A DNA stretch of 46,471 nt from the IMG/VR virus record IMGVR_UViG_3300022919_000006, positions 1-46,471 of that record. One strand, 5' to 3'. Both the position numbers and the translations under genes were made by a program. This DNA comes from a virus. Positions 26,720 to 33,864 of this stretch are shown piece by piece; the first letter of the stretch is position 1; every line of letters starts with the position of its first letter. The notes under the pieces were generated by a model. It was given only the letters and a program-made list of their open reading frames with translations, was not told the origin of the DNA and did not search any database.

Positions 26720-26917
26720 TTATTTAATTAAATATTCAATGTAGTCTGTTATTTGGACTGATTTATGTATAAAAGATTGTTTACATTCAGCCCTTTTTGT
26801 TTCCTGTTTTTTAATATGATAATTTAATTCCTGATTTTTTCTAGCCCGGGCTATTTTCAAAGATTTAATAATTAATATCACATCATCTTTTTGTAATGTT
26901 AACTCTATTGTTTCCAT
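26720..26917 (-). CDS. Small unknown protein behind leader RNA B
   Basis: A 65-residue protein starting METIELTLQKDDVILIIKSL. An in-frame start ten codons upstream lies inside the leader hairpin and is less likely. Helical and lysine-rich. It is the first gene after the promoter at 27024-27052 and leads directly into the helicase-methyltransferase (11 bases). Confidence 0.5.
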   Translation of the reverse strand: METIELTLQKDDVILIIKSLKIARARKNQELNYHIKKQETKRAECKQSFIHKSVQITDYIEYLIK

Positions 26918-26930
26918 AATGTTATAAAAT

Positions 26931-27013
26931 GAGAAAACCCCAAACAATGCACTACTACTGTTTAGGGTTTCTCTATTAGTATTTCTACTAAAATATTTTC
27001 CTGTCGGTAGTGC
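26931..27013 (-). ncRNA. Leader RNA B: hairpin with 5'-end-complementary loop
   Basis: Read on the minus strand. The transcript's first bases hold GCACTAC (27013-27007). Downstream, AAACCCTAAACA (26970-26959) pairs with TGTTTGGGGTTT (26946-26935), a 12-bp stem with one U.G wobble at pair 7. The 12-base loop contains GTAGTGC (26955-26949), a perfect 7-base complement to the 5' end. TTTTCTC follows. The layout matches leaders A (30283-30377) and C (40322-40413), so this is probably a pseudoknot/attenuator element controlling the genes from 26917 leftward. Confidence 0.6.
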
Positions 27014-27023
27014 TTCGACTTTT

Positions 27024-27052
27024 CAAAGATAATCAATTATTTCAATAATCAA
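27024..27052 (-). promoter_or_regulatory. Promoter for leader B transcript
   Basis: On the minus strand, TATCTTTG (27031-27024) matches TAnnTTTG exactly, with TTG at 27052-27050 and an 18-base spacer. The leader's GCACTAC begins ten bases after the box. Confidence 0.7.
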
Positions 27053-27060
27053 AATATATT

Positions 27061-27333
27061 TCAATTCAATTCATCAATTACTAAATTATGATTTCTCCAG
27101 TTCGTACAAAAACCGTCTGGAATTTTACCATCGCTATCAACAACATTACAAACTGGTTTCTTTTCTCGATTACAAGCGATTAAAACGAATAAGTTTTTGT
27201 GTTGGTAGTAATACTCGATTTTATAGAAATCTTTCGGATTAGCGTCTAAATTTAGCAAATCCAGCAATGCGTCGGCTGTTTTTCTAAACGCTTCTTCTTC
27301 TATCTCCGTAAATAAACTTAATTGTTGTCCCAT
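27061..27333 (-). CDS. Small protein with clamp-binding-like N-terminus, 90 aa
   Basis: It begins MGQQLSLFTEIEEEAFRK. QLSLF at residues 4-8 matches the pentapeptide by which DNA polymerase partners bind the bacterial sliding clamp. The rest is a helix and a beta region with three cysteines. A role in recruiting host replication is a hypothesis from that motif alone. Confidence 0.5.
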   Translation of the reverse strand: MGQQLSLFTEIEEEAFRKTADALLDLLNLDANPKDFYKIEYYYQHKNLFVLIACNREKKPVCNVVDSDGKIPDGFCTNWRNHNLVIDELN

Positions 27334-27335
27334 TG

Positions 27336-27725
27336 TTAGAATAGTGGGGGTAATGGTTTTTGGATTGGTAATAATTGATAGTGTGTTATCTCTAAATTGT
27401 CGTAATGTAATTTATGCCGTTTATAGTCTTCAGAATAATATAATCCGTTATCTGTCCAGTAGATTAGTTTAAATCTACTCATGTCGTACGCCCCAGCTTT
27501 CGGCAAATCAGCTTCACTTTCGATTTTTGTCCATGAATTGTTTGTTTCGATACCTTGTAGTGATTTGGGTCTAATATTAGCATTCTTTTTTGACCATTCA
27601 TTAAACTGTTCAGATGTTATATTTACATGGTCAAAATAAGCCATGTCAAACCATCCGTTTTCGTCTATGTGTGGATTGTAGTTAACCCCATAAGCCTCTC
27701 TAATAATCTCTTCTTTAGTTTTCAT
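27336..27725 (-). CDS. Unknown 129-aa early protein
   Basis: It starts MKTKEEIIREAYGVNYNPHI, contains WTKIESEADLPKAGAYDM (a segment seen in many phage early proteins) and ends QLLPIQKPLPPLF, a proline-rich tail. Two-base gap to the neighbour. Function unknown. Confidence 0.55.
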   Translation of the reverse strand: MKTKEEIIREAYGVNYNPHIDENGWFDMAYFDHVNITSEQFNEWSKKNANIRPKSLQGIETNNSWTKIESEADLPKAGAYDMSRFKLIYWTDNGLYYSEDYKRHKLHYDNLEITHYQLLPIQKPLPPLF

Positions 27726-27736
27726 TTGTTTGTTTT

Positions 27737-27910
27737 TTAGTTTTTAAATAAGGGTTTGTTTTCTAACAGTTTTTTAAACGCAATAAGTTCTTTATCTACA
27801 AACGTTATAAATTGCTCCATTGCTTTTAACTGCGCCAAAGAATAAGGTTTTGAATATTTAATTCGTTTAGCTTTTTTATTCGGGTGTATTGTGAAATAGT
27901 TTGGTTTCAT
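27737..27910 (-). CDS. Small basic protein, 57 aa
   Basis: MKPNYFTIHPNKKAKRIKYS followed by a helix (LAQLKAMEQFITFVDKELIA). The start overlaps the upstream gene's stop by four bases. Function unknown; basic N-terminus could bind nucleic acid. Confidence 0.5.
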   Translation of the reverse strand: MKPNYFTIHPNKKAKRIKYSKPYSLAQLKAMEQFITFVDKELIAFKKLLENKPLFKN

Positions 27911-28158
27911 AAAATTTGTTTTACGCTCGATATTGAGCTAGTGTTAATTTTGCTGTTTTTAGTATCAAAATAATCTGGAACCTGTTTTAAACTTTCAGAT
28001 AAATTCATTCTGTTTAAAATCTCTATCTTTTCAGTTATTCTTACCATTTCAACTGAAAGTTTTAAGAACGATTCACGAGGGCAATACGGAGTAAAATTTA
28101 TGTAATTTTGCAACTGGATTTCTAAACGGTTTCTTTGAGTAATGGCATTCATAATCAT
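27907..28158 (-). CDS. Small helical protein, 83 aa
   Basis: Helical first 60 residues (ITQRNRLEIQLQNYINF, SFLKLSVEMVRITEKIEIL) and a serine-rich tail. It overlaps the resolvase gene by four bases and follows it in the operon. Function unknown. Confidence 0.5.
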   Translation of the reverse strand: MIMNAITQRNRLEIQLQNYINFTPYCPRESFLKLSVEMVRITEKIEILNRMNLSESLKQVPDYFDTKNSKINTSSISSVKQIL

Positions 28159-28484
28159 TCGATTTTAAATTTAATAAACTCGTCTCCTTTTTTAACAATT
28201 GTTTTAAGAACGTGTAACTCATAAATGTTTCTATCATCTACTCCGAATTTCTTAACTAAACAATCAATAAAAGTTTTGCAACAGTTATCTATATCAGAAC
28301 TTTTAGAGCTAAACCCAAATATTAAACCTATTACAATATATTCTTTATTTGGAAATACAATTGATTTAGGTAATAAATACATGATGTGATTTATAAAAAC
28401 ATCATATTTTTTAGTCCTGAATCTTTTGCCCTGGTAAGCTTCGTTTATGCTTAGTGGTTTGATATTAATTTTAGTGAATTGCAT
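28155..28484 (-). CDS. rusA: RusA-like Holliday junction resolvase
   Basis: A 109-residue nuclease. SINEAYQGKRFRTKKY (12-27) is the RusA entry motif, and DIDNCCKTFIDCL (64-76) supplies the catalytic acidic cluster (Asp64, Asp66, Asp74) with DDRNIYEL after it. RusA enzymes cut four-way junctions formed during replication and recombination, here probably resolving phage DNA before packaging. Length and motif order match the family. Confidence 0.85.
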   Translation of the reverse strand: MQFTKINIKPLSINEAYQGKRFRTKKYDVFINHIMYLLPKSIVFPNKEYIVIGLIFGFSSKSSDIDNCCKTFIDCLVKKFGVDDRNIYELHVLKTIVKKGDEFIKFKIE

Positions 28485-28496
28485 AATGTTAAATTA

Positions 28497-29243
28497 TTAA
28501 AATTTATAATCTCCTTTAACTTCTAATCTTTTCTTTTTTAGAATGTGCATAAATTTACCTTTGCTTTCGTCTTTTTCCCATTGTGAAATTAAGTTTTCAA
28601 GTTGTTGTCTATCAAATCCATCAGTAATTTCATTTATTCTGTCCTGAACTTTGTCCCAATATTTTTGCCCTGAGTTTTTTATTTTGTCATAAGCTTTATG
28701 AACATCATCAATAGATAATGTATTTTTTGTTAATTCAAGCTTTTCTCTTTGGTGTATTTTTTCTCGTTCTTCGGCTTTAAACTCCAAATACATTGGGTAC
28801 CATTCCCCATAAATTAAATTTGAATCAACTCCTCTCATAGTGCTTCCAAACTTTCCTGTACGAGCCATTTTAAAAAACAGAATAATATCATCTAAAGTTT
28901 CGAAACTGAATTTTTCCAACGTATCAACTGTTAAAACTTCAATTTGGGTATCGCTCATTTTAGTTGCAAACCCGAAAGAATCCATGAATCTTTTCACTAA
29001 AATATTAACAACACTATATCCTATTTGCCCATTTTCGCCTTTAAAAACACTTCTAATAGTAGGGCTTTCGAATGTTTTAGATATGCTTAAATTCATTTCC
29101 ATAACGGCTAAACTTGCAGTTCCAGAAATAATATTTTTACTTAAATCTAAAGTTTTTAGCTGTTTCAGATTGCATTGCGGTTGCAAAGATTTCTGCGTTT
29201 GATTGTCCTGAGGTGTTTTGTCGTTTTGCATAATTATCTTCAA
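28497..29243 (-). CDS. Unknown replication-region protein, 248 aa
   Basis: It contains FFKMARTGKFGSTMRGVDSN and GEWYPMYLEFKAEERE (about 120-160), a conserved stretch I associate with replication-region proteins of Bacteroidota phages. It overlaps the upstream gene by 107 bases, unusually long. A start at 29102 (MEMNLSISK) would remove the overlap, but the N-terminal part also reads like real protein. Confidence 0.55.
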   Translation of the reverse strand: MKIIMQNDKTPQDNQTQKSLQPQCNLKQLKTLDLSKNIISGTASLAVMEMNLSISKTFESPTIRSVFKGENGQIGYSVVNILVKRFMDSFGFATKMSDTQIEVLTVDTLEKFSFETLDDIILFFKMARTGKFGSTMRGVDSNLIYGEWYPMYLEFKAEEREKIHQREKLELTKNTLSIDDVHKAYDKIKNSGQKYWDKVQDRINEITDGFDRQQLENLISQWEKDESKGKFMHILKKKRLEVKGDYKF

Positions 29244-30012
29244 TTATTTTAATAAAGTTCGATTTTGTAAAAATCCAATCAAATGAGGCTATCCAATTTT
29301 TATTGTTTTGCCCTTGTAAAAAAGGCGAATCCCTTGTTTTTTCGATTGCAATTTTTATCAATTCTTTTCCATATTCTTTTTCAATGTTTTTTATTTTAAT
29401 TTTTCTGGCATCGGTTATTTTTTTAACTTCTGGCAAAATTCCCCTATTATCATTAAAAAACTTTTGAAGTTGATTAAAATCAATTTTATCGGGTGGGGGA
29501 TGAATTTTTAATTCATCTAAAACTAGCACACTACTATTATCTTTCTTTTCTTCAATAATTTCTTTTTCTATAGCTATATCAATTACAGTATCAATAACAT
29601 TATCTATAGCTATTACTTTATCTATAACAGCGATGTTTGCGACAGGGTGCGATTGCAAAGTATCGCATTGCGATGTTGTGCGATTTTTTCCGATTGTTTC
29701 GGCTTGCTCTAAAGTTAATTTTTCCGATACAAATTCATCGTATAAATCTTTATGCCAACGCTTCAAATTTCCAATTCTACCACTTAAACTTTTATCGTGT
29801 TTGCCTAGTATGTATTTTTCTAAATCTGCCTTTAAATGAGATTTTATTTGCTCGAATACAATGTTTACAAGTAATTCATCTGTAATAGGATTTTCATCAT
29901 TTACGTATGAGAAAATATGCTTCATTAAACGTCCTGCCACATCATCAGGAAGTTGTTTTATAGTGCTTAAATAGTTTGCGTATAAAATAAATCCTTTTTT
30001 ATTTTCAGCCAT
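29137..30012 (-). CDS. Replication-organiser-like protein
   Basis: A 291-residue protein. The N-terminal domain (FILYANYLSTIKQLPDDVAG) resembles DUF6291-type proteins at phage replication loci. Residues 130-155 are a low-complexity Val-Ile-Asp repeat, followed by a linker with KIHPPPDK. The C-terminal domain (SPFLQGQNNKNWIASFDWIF) resembles DnaD/DnaT-like helicase-loader modules. It probably initiates replication by recruiting host helicase; inferred from architecture and context. Confidence 0.65.
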   Translation of the reverse strand: MAENKKGFILYANYLSTIKQLPDDVAGRLMKHIFSYVNDENPITDELLVNIVFEQIKSHLKADLEKYILGKHDKSLSGRIGNLKRWHKDLYDEFVSEKLTLEQAETIGKNRTTSQCDTLQSHPVANIAVIDKVIAIDNVIDTVIDIAIEKEIIEEKKDNSSVLVLDELKIHPPPDKIDFNQLQKFFNDNRGILPEVKKITDARKIKIKNIEKEYGKELIKIAIEKTRDSPFLQGQNNKNWIASFDWIFTKSNFIKIIEDNYAKRQNTSGQSNAEIFATAMQSETAKNFRFK

Positions 30013-30244
30013 TTGAAACCTCGCTTTCTGTAATTTTATTTATTTCAGTACGAAGTGTTTTAGCGAATTTAATTGCTGTGGATTTGTCAATTAAAATTTC
30101 AAATGGTTTGTTGTTTTCTTCTCCTCTTATGCAAATAACATCTAAAGTATCGTTTTCGTTATTAATTATTTGATTTTCATAAGCAACACTTATAAAATCA
30201 TCATCATTAACTAAATCAATAAACTTTAATTCAAATTTTGCCAT
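30005..30244 (-). CDS. Small protein, first gene after leader RNA A
   Basis: 79 residues, MAKFELKFIDLVNDDDFISV, beta strands then a helix (KSTAIKFAKTLRTEINKIT). It overlaps the replication gene start by eight bases, so it leads the replication block controlled by the leader at 30283-30377. Function unknown. Confidence 0.55.
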   Translation of the reverse strand: MAKFELKFIDLVNDDDFISVAYENQIINNENDTLDVICIRGEENNKPFEILIDKSTAIKFAKTLRTEINKITESEVSNG

Positions 30245-30282
30245 AATAATAACCGTTTTAAGCTACGGATAAACTATTTAGT

Positions 30283-30377
30283 TAAAACAAAAACTCCCAT
30301 AATTCAAATCGCGTCTCACTTCGATTTTCCTTATAGGAGTTGTGTAATTTTTTTAAGTTAGGTATAATGTGAGACGC
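30283..30377 (-). ncRNA. Leader RNA A: hairpin with 5'-end-complementary loop
   Basis: Read on the minus strand. GCGTCTCAC (30377-30369) lies close to the predicted transcript start. AACTCCTATAA (30341-30331) pairs with TTATGGGAGTT (30302-30292), an 11-bp stem with a U.G wobble at pair 7. Inside it AAATCG pairs with CGATTT (30327-30322 with 30311-30306). The apical loop contains GTGAGACGC (30319-30311), a perfect 9-base complement to the 5' end. TTTTTGTTTT follows the stem, as in an intrinsic terminator. Interleaved pairing would give a pseudoknot. Confidence 0.65.
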
Positions 30378-30388
30378 TAACTACACTA

Positions 30389-30415
30389 CAAACATACAAA
30401 TTTTATTTCAAACAA
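30389..30415 (-). promoter_or_regulatory. Promoter for leader A transcript
   Basis: On the minus strand TATGTTTG (30396-30389) is an exact TAnnTTTG box. TTG triplets lie 16 bases (30415-30413) and 21 bases (30420-30418) upstream, either of which could serve as -33. The complementary GCGTCTCAC begins 11 bases downstream. Confidence 0.6.
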
Positions 30416-30439
30416 AACAAAATTCGGGATGGTTTATTT

Positions 30440-30467
30440 AAAAAAGCCGAACCATTACAATCCGGCT
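30440..30467 (-). terminator. Terminator after HNH gene
   Basis: On the minus strand AGCCG (30467-30463) pairs with CGGCT (30449-30445) and is followed by a T run. It ends the endonuclease transcript just before the next promoter at 30389-30415. Confidence 0.6.
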
Positions 30468-30541
30468 ATAAAATGATTCAACTATCCGACCCAATCAAAG
30501 CAACAATTATGCGGGTCTTTTTGGATTCGTTCTTTTTGTTT

Positions 30542-31363
30542 TTAAAGCGTATTAATATCGATTTCTAAATTATTCTCAATCAACGAATGCAAATCGAAGT
30601 GCCATTCGTAGAGTTTTTTCGCAATCCTGTGCGACCATTGTGCAATATTAGAAGTGCTATAAAAAGTATCAATTGGGTACATTTCTTTTATTTTTTCACA
30701 CGGCACAAACTTCTCCCCATTAACCTCAATTTCTTTTGTGAGGTTATCCAAACCAAATAAAATTAATTTAAAATCATCTTTCCAAAACCTCAAAGATTTG
30801 ACTAAATTTTCAAACTTACCGTTATCATATTCAACCCTGTAACAGTTTTGGTCAATTATTATAGTTCCAAAACCTAAAGGAGTTTTTACTCTTGGTCTAT
30901 GAGTTATATAATTATTTATTTGTTTTAATCTTTTCTGAATATATAAAAAAGAAGATTGCTTGTTTGCCAATCCATTATCCCAAGCGTGTCTAACGTTTTC
31001 TCCACAAGTGTTCCATTCCAATTCATCTGCTCGGTTGTCATACTTTATACCTTTTTTATGGTTTACCTGTGGTTTATTTTCAGGATTTGGAATCCAAGTG
31101 TGAGCTATAATTCTACTCACTCTTGTAGTTTTTGTTTTCCCATTTTCAGTAAGACCAACCGATAAATAACCGCTTCCGTTATCTGTTTGGGTTAAAATCC
31201 TTTCTTTTTTAATTGCCCTACCTCCGAAGTTGTGAGCTACAATTTGTTGTTTTGATTTTATTCTTCCTAAGTTAGAAGCTAAATACTGTGGATTTAAAGA
31301 ATATGGCTTAAAAACCTCTCCTTTAATTTCTCTTGTTTCTTTGTTATTGTAATGCAATTCCAT
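30542..31363 (-). CDS. HNH endonuclease fused to the C-terminal part of an invaded phage gene
   Basis: A 273-residue protein. Residues 12-130 are a NUMOD4-HNH nuclease: GEVFKPYSLNPQYLASNLGRI, then VNHKKGIKYDNRADELEWNT with His102 and Asn110, then ENVRHAW. From about residue 159 (KTPLGFGTIIIDQNCYRVEY) to the end (KLYEWHFDLHSLIENNLEID) the sequence matches the C-terminal part of a common Bacteroidota phage protein whose N-terminus (ELKHLAGYLP) lies just upstream at 31384-31461. The homing gene appears to have landed in that gene and captured its 3' half in frame. It has its own -7 box at 31387-31394. Confidence 0.8.
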   Translation of the reverse strand: MELHYNNKETREIKGEVFKPYSLNPQYLASNLGRIKSKQQIVAHNFGGRAIKKERILTQTDNGSGYLSVGLTENGKTKTTRVSRIIAHTWIPNPENKPQVNHKKGIKYDNRADELEWNTCGENVRHAWDNGLANKQSSFLYIQKRLKQINNYITHRPRVKTPLGFGTIIIDQNCYRVEYDNGKFENLVKSLRFWKDDFKLILFGLDNLTKEIEVNGEKFVPCEKIKEMYPIDTFYSTSNIAQWSHRIAKKLYEWHFDLHSLIENNLEIDINTL

Positions 31364-31383
31364 TTATTATGTTTTTAATTGTT

Positions 31384-31461
31384 TTACAAATATATAAAAA
31401 TAAATTGGATTAAAGGCAAATAACCGGCTAAGTGTTTTAACTCTAATTTTTCTATTTTCAT
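31384..31461 (-). pseudogene. N-terminal stub of phage gene broken by HNH insertion
   Basis: A 25-residue frame MKIEKLELKHLAGYLP, then nine unrelated residues and a stop. The first 16 residues read like the start of the phage family whose C-terminus is fused to the HNH endonuclease at 30542-31363. Its start shares four bases with the preceding 30-residue gene. So the original gene is split into a dead stub and a fused tail. Confidence 0.6.
31387..31394 (-). promoter_or_regulatory. -7 box for HNH gene
   Basis: TATATTTG on the minus strand, exact consensus, about 23 bases before the HNH start codon. A TTG lies 22 bases upstream (31419-31417), a slightly long spacer. Confidence 0.5.
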
Positions 31462-31550
31462 AATGTTTTATTTTTATTTCTATGATAATACCCATTTAAA
31501 GCTAGGATTACAGCTAGTAGAAATGATATTATTGGGATGGATAGTATCAT
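31458..31550 (-). CDS. Tiny membrane protein, 30 aa
   Basis: MILSIPIISFLLAVILALNG followed by a basic, polar end (YYHRNKNKTL). It has one membrane helix with positive residues after it. Both ends overlap neighbours by four bases (ATGA), strong evidence that it is translated. Function unknown. Confidence 0.5.
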   Translation of the reverse strand: MILSIPIISFLLAVILALNGYYHRNKNKTL

Positions 31551-31771
31551 TCTTTATCTATTTTTTTGGCGTTGTAATTCATTCTCGATTGTATTATTAA
31601 ACAGCCTGATGCATCATATTCAGCTATTACACCAAGAAGCCTAGGTAATTCAAAATTAAACACTCTCGATGTATACACAGGATCTTTTATTAGTTTAGAA
31701 TCTCTTAAAATCACTTCCATCATATTCCATTCCCATTTTGAAATTACTCTATTTCGGTGGCACGGACTCAT
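31547..31771 (-). CDS. Small unknown protein, 74 aa
   Basis: MSPCHRNRVISKWEWNMMEV; helix followed by beta strands. Overlaps its neighbours by four bases on both sides. No family recognised. Confidence 0.5.
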   Translation of the reverse strand: MSPCHRNRVISKWEWNMMEVILRDSKLIKDPVYTSRVFNFELPRLLGVIAEYDASGCLIIQSRMNYNAKKIDKE

Positions 31772-32010
31772 GTCTGTAAAATTTCTTCAATAATTTTTAC
31801 ATCTCTACCGGAAATATTAGGATTCTGTTTTAGGTACCCAATTTTTAATTCGTGTCTGTGAGCCTGACCATAATAATTATACATCCTATCAATGTTTAAT
31901 TTAGAAGTCATTAAATTTCTGATTCCTCCTGCTTTTTCGTTTAGATAAGGAGTTGTTAGCTTTACCGCTTCGGCAAATGCTGGTCTATTTAATTGGGTGT
32001 GTTGTATCAT
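31768..32010 (-). CDS. Small unknown protein, 80 aa
   Basis: MIQHTQLNRPAFAEAVKLTT with a central basic helix containing NLMTSKLNIDRMYNYYGQAH. It looks like short helical proteins of phage early operons. Four-base overlap with the next gene. Confidence 0.5.
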   Translation of the reverse strand: MIQHTQLNRPAFAEAVKLTTPYLNEKAGGIRNLMTSKLNIDRMYNYYGQAHRHELKIGYLKQNPNISGRDVKIIEEILQT

Positions 32011-32012
32011 AT

Positions 32013-32150
32013 CTAATTTAATTGTATTAACATTCGTATCGCTATATCCAAAGCTTCCGTTAGTAGTTTTGGGTCTGTTTGATTATCGTGCTTACCTAAA
32101 CGCCAATCTTGATGTGTTTGGAGTACTTGTATTGCTTCTTTTAAGTTCAT
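32013..32150 (-). CDS. Small conserved phage protein, 45 aa
   Basis: MNLKEAIQVLQTHQDWRLGK, then LTEALDIAIRMLIQLN. The sequence pattern HQ-x-WR-GK with LTEALDI is one of the most common small proteins of Bacteroidota phages, of unknown function. Two bases from the next gene. Confidence 0.65.
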   Translation of the reverse strand: MNLKEAIQVLQTHQDWRLGKHDNQTDPKLLTEALDIAIRMLIQLN

Positions 32151-32168
32151 AATGGGTTTTTTATAAAT

Positions 32169-32246
32169 TCAACAATCAGTAAAAAAAAATGAGCCGATCG
32201 CAATGAGCGAGGATATTGCTAGGATTAGTTTTTGTGGGGTTGTCAT
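32169..32246 (-). CDS. Tiny hydrophobic peptide, 25 aa
   Basis: MTTPQKLILAISSLIAIGSF and a short end with one cysteine: a single membrane helix. Its start overlaps the lipoprotein stop by four bases. Small membrane peptides are frequent here, but this is the weakest of them. Confidence 0.35.
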   Translation of the reverse strand: MTTPQKLILAISSLIAIGSFFFTDC

Positions 32247-32527
32247 TGTTCTATTTGTTTAAAATCTTTACAATATTGCTCGTAATCATTTTTAGCAAGT
32301 TCCTGAATGTTCAATACAACTAGTGTTTTGAATCCTATAAACTTTTTTAACTCCATGTAATTTGGATATGAATTATCAATGGTTTTAAAAAAAGTACACC
32401 CATTCCCATCTTCACAATCATCAGTTTCAAAATTATATGATACTATAAAATACCTATGTTGGTCTGTAAATTTTTCACAAGAATTTAAAGCTACTATAAT
32501 TAGCGTAAATAATATTATTTTTTTCAT
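32243..32527 (-). CDS. Lipoprotein, 94 aa
   Basis: Signal sequence with lipobox: IILFTLIIVALNSCEKF, Cys17 being lipidated. The mature part has two further cysteines in an acidic loop (DDCEDGNGCTFF) that could form a disulfide in the periplasm. Overlaps its neighbours by four bases. It would sit on the outer membrane or periplasmic face of the host; possible superinfection exclusion, unproven. Confidence 0.55.
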   Translation of the reverse strand: MKKIILFTLIIVALNSCEKFTDQHRYFIVSYNFETDDCEDGNGCTFFKTIDNSYPNYMELKKFIGFKTLVVLNIQELAKNDYEQYCKDFKQIEQ

Positions 32528-32994
32528 ATCCCTAAAGTTTTTTTAGCCGAAGCTGTTAGTTTTAAATTACACTGAACTAAATCTTCAATCGAATTTAATA
32601 TACCTAATGATTTCGGAAGTTTATCTTCAAATACTAATTCGAAATAAAAGTTATTATTAACAATATTTACAATTATATTATCAGACATGATTTGATTATT
32701 AACATAGCATTCAAACCCCTCAAACAAAACCCTGTCTTTTGCTTCTTGGTATTCTTGCATTCTTTGATTGAATAAACGACCTCCAGAATCTTCTATATGA
32801 CAATCTCGTAAGTTAGGCTCTTCCAAAACAACCCAAAAACCCTCAACTAATTTGGAAGGAACGAATTGCCAAAACTCTAGCTTTTGAAGCAGAAATTGAT
32901 CGTATTGGAATCTAAGATACCTATATTCATAATCTTGAATATTTTTAGTATTTAAATATTCTCCGAATACCGTATTTGATATTAATCTTTCCAT
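32524..32994 (-). CDS. Unknown 156-aa protein
   Basis: MERLISNTVFGEYLNTKNIQ; aromatic and acidic, with a segment FWQFVPSKLVEGFWVVLEEP near 36-56. No recognised motif. Overlaps the neighbours by 4 and 13 bases. Confidence 0.5.
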   Translation of the reverse strand: MERLISNTVFGEYLNTKNIQDYEYRYLRFQYDQFLLQKLEFWQFVPSKLVEGFWVVLEEPNLRDCHIEDSGGRLFNQRMQEYQEAKDRVLFEGFECYVNNQIMSDNIIVNIVNNNFYFELVFEDKLPKSLGILNSIEDLVQCNLKLTASAKKTLGI

Positions 32995-33209
32995 AAATAT
33001 AAGTTTTTTAAATCCGAAATACGAAGTCCGACTCTAGCTTTTATCGGTCGAACGTTCATACATTGGATTTCGTTAATTTGTTTTTTTAGCAAAATCAACA
33101 CTCGATAATACTTTTCGATTTTCGGGTGTCCTGCTTGCGTGTAGTGATTCTTTTCGTTTGCTTGGATAAGAATGTTGCGTCTGTTGTTTAAGTTCTGTAA
33201 ACGGCTCAT
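32982..33209 (-). CDS. Small basic protein, 75 aa
   Basis: MSRLQNLNNRRNILIQANEK, helical with many Lys/Arg/Asn. Overlaps 33206-33472 by four bases. Could be a small nucleic-acid binder; no family recognised. Confidence 0.5.
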   Translation of the reverse strand: MSRLQNLNNRRNILIQANEKNHYTQAGHPKIEKYYRVLILLKKQINEIQCMNVRPIKARVGLRISDLKNLYLWKD

Positions 33210-33472
33210 AATTCGGTTGCTTTTTTGATTAGTTGTTTAGCTTGCTCCCTCATAGACATTGAGGCGTAATCAGAATCTACTATTCTATATAATAATTCCA
33301 ACATCAAAGGAGCACATGCAATTAGTTTTGCGTTGGCTTGCCAGTTTTTCATAGAATCGTTGAAGTGAACAGGACTATCACAAATAATATTCCCAGAGAT
33401 TATTTCATTTTCTGATTCTGCATATACACCTGTTGTATCTATTTTCCACTCTCCTTTTGTAAATTCGCTCAT
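33206..33472 (-). CDS. Conserved phage protein (TKGEW family), 88 aa
   Basis: TKGEWKIDTTGVYAESENEI at the start and ANAKLIACAPLMLELLYRIV in the middle are the signature of a very widespread small phage protein of unknown function. Two four-base overlaps with neighbours. Confidence 0.7.
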   Translation of the reverse strand: MSEFTKGEWKIDTTGVYAESENEIISGNIICDSPVHFNDSMKNWQANAKLIACAPLMLELLYRIVDSDYASMSMREQAKQLIKKATEL

Positions 33473-33864
33473 AATCCTTCGTTTTTTAGTGTTAATTCTT
33501 TTTCTTCTAAAGTTAAAAATGCATTTTGCAAAATATGCACTTCTTTTTTAAAATTTCTATACAAATTAAATTGATCCCCGCTTCTATTAATTAATTCAAT
33601 TTCAAAAGAATTAGGAAGCAAATAAACCACAAAATAATTTAGTTGATAATAAATGCACTCGATAACTATTCCTTTGGAGAACCAAGATTTTCTTTCAAAA
33701 CCTAAATTTAACAACCATTCTTCTGTTAATGGTATTGGTTCAATTGCGGAAATTCCTAAGCCGTTAATGAAATGTTTATAAATATTTTCTACCTCAATAA
33801 TTTCTTTTCCATCGGGTCTTATTTTATAAACCAAATTACCTTGCCTCAGTTCCGTTGTTTTCAT
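33469..33864 (-). CDS. Conserved phage protein, 131 aa
   Basis: ELRQGNLVYK at the start, IEPIPLTEEWLLNLGFERK at 40-58 and HILQNAFLTLEEKELTLKN near the end match a family widely found in phages of Bacteroidota. Function unknown. Confidence 0.65.
   Translation of the reverse strand: MKTTELRQGNLVYKIRPDGKEIIEVENIYKHFINGLGISAIEPIPLTEEWLLNLGFERKSWFSKGIVIECIYYQLNYFVVYLLPNSFEIELINRSGDQFNLYRNFKKEVHILQNAFLTLEEKELTLKNEGL

Noticed and set aside
26935-27013. Known ribozyme classes (hammerhead, twister, pistol) for leaders A-C
   Set aside because: Their conserved core sequences are not present as far as I can read; only the topology suggests a pseudoknot.
28840-29202. 120-codon plus-strand frame inside the replication region
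   Set aside because: Antisense to 28497-29243 and without any signals.
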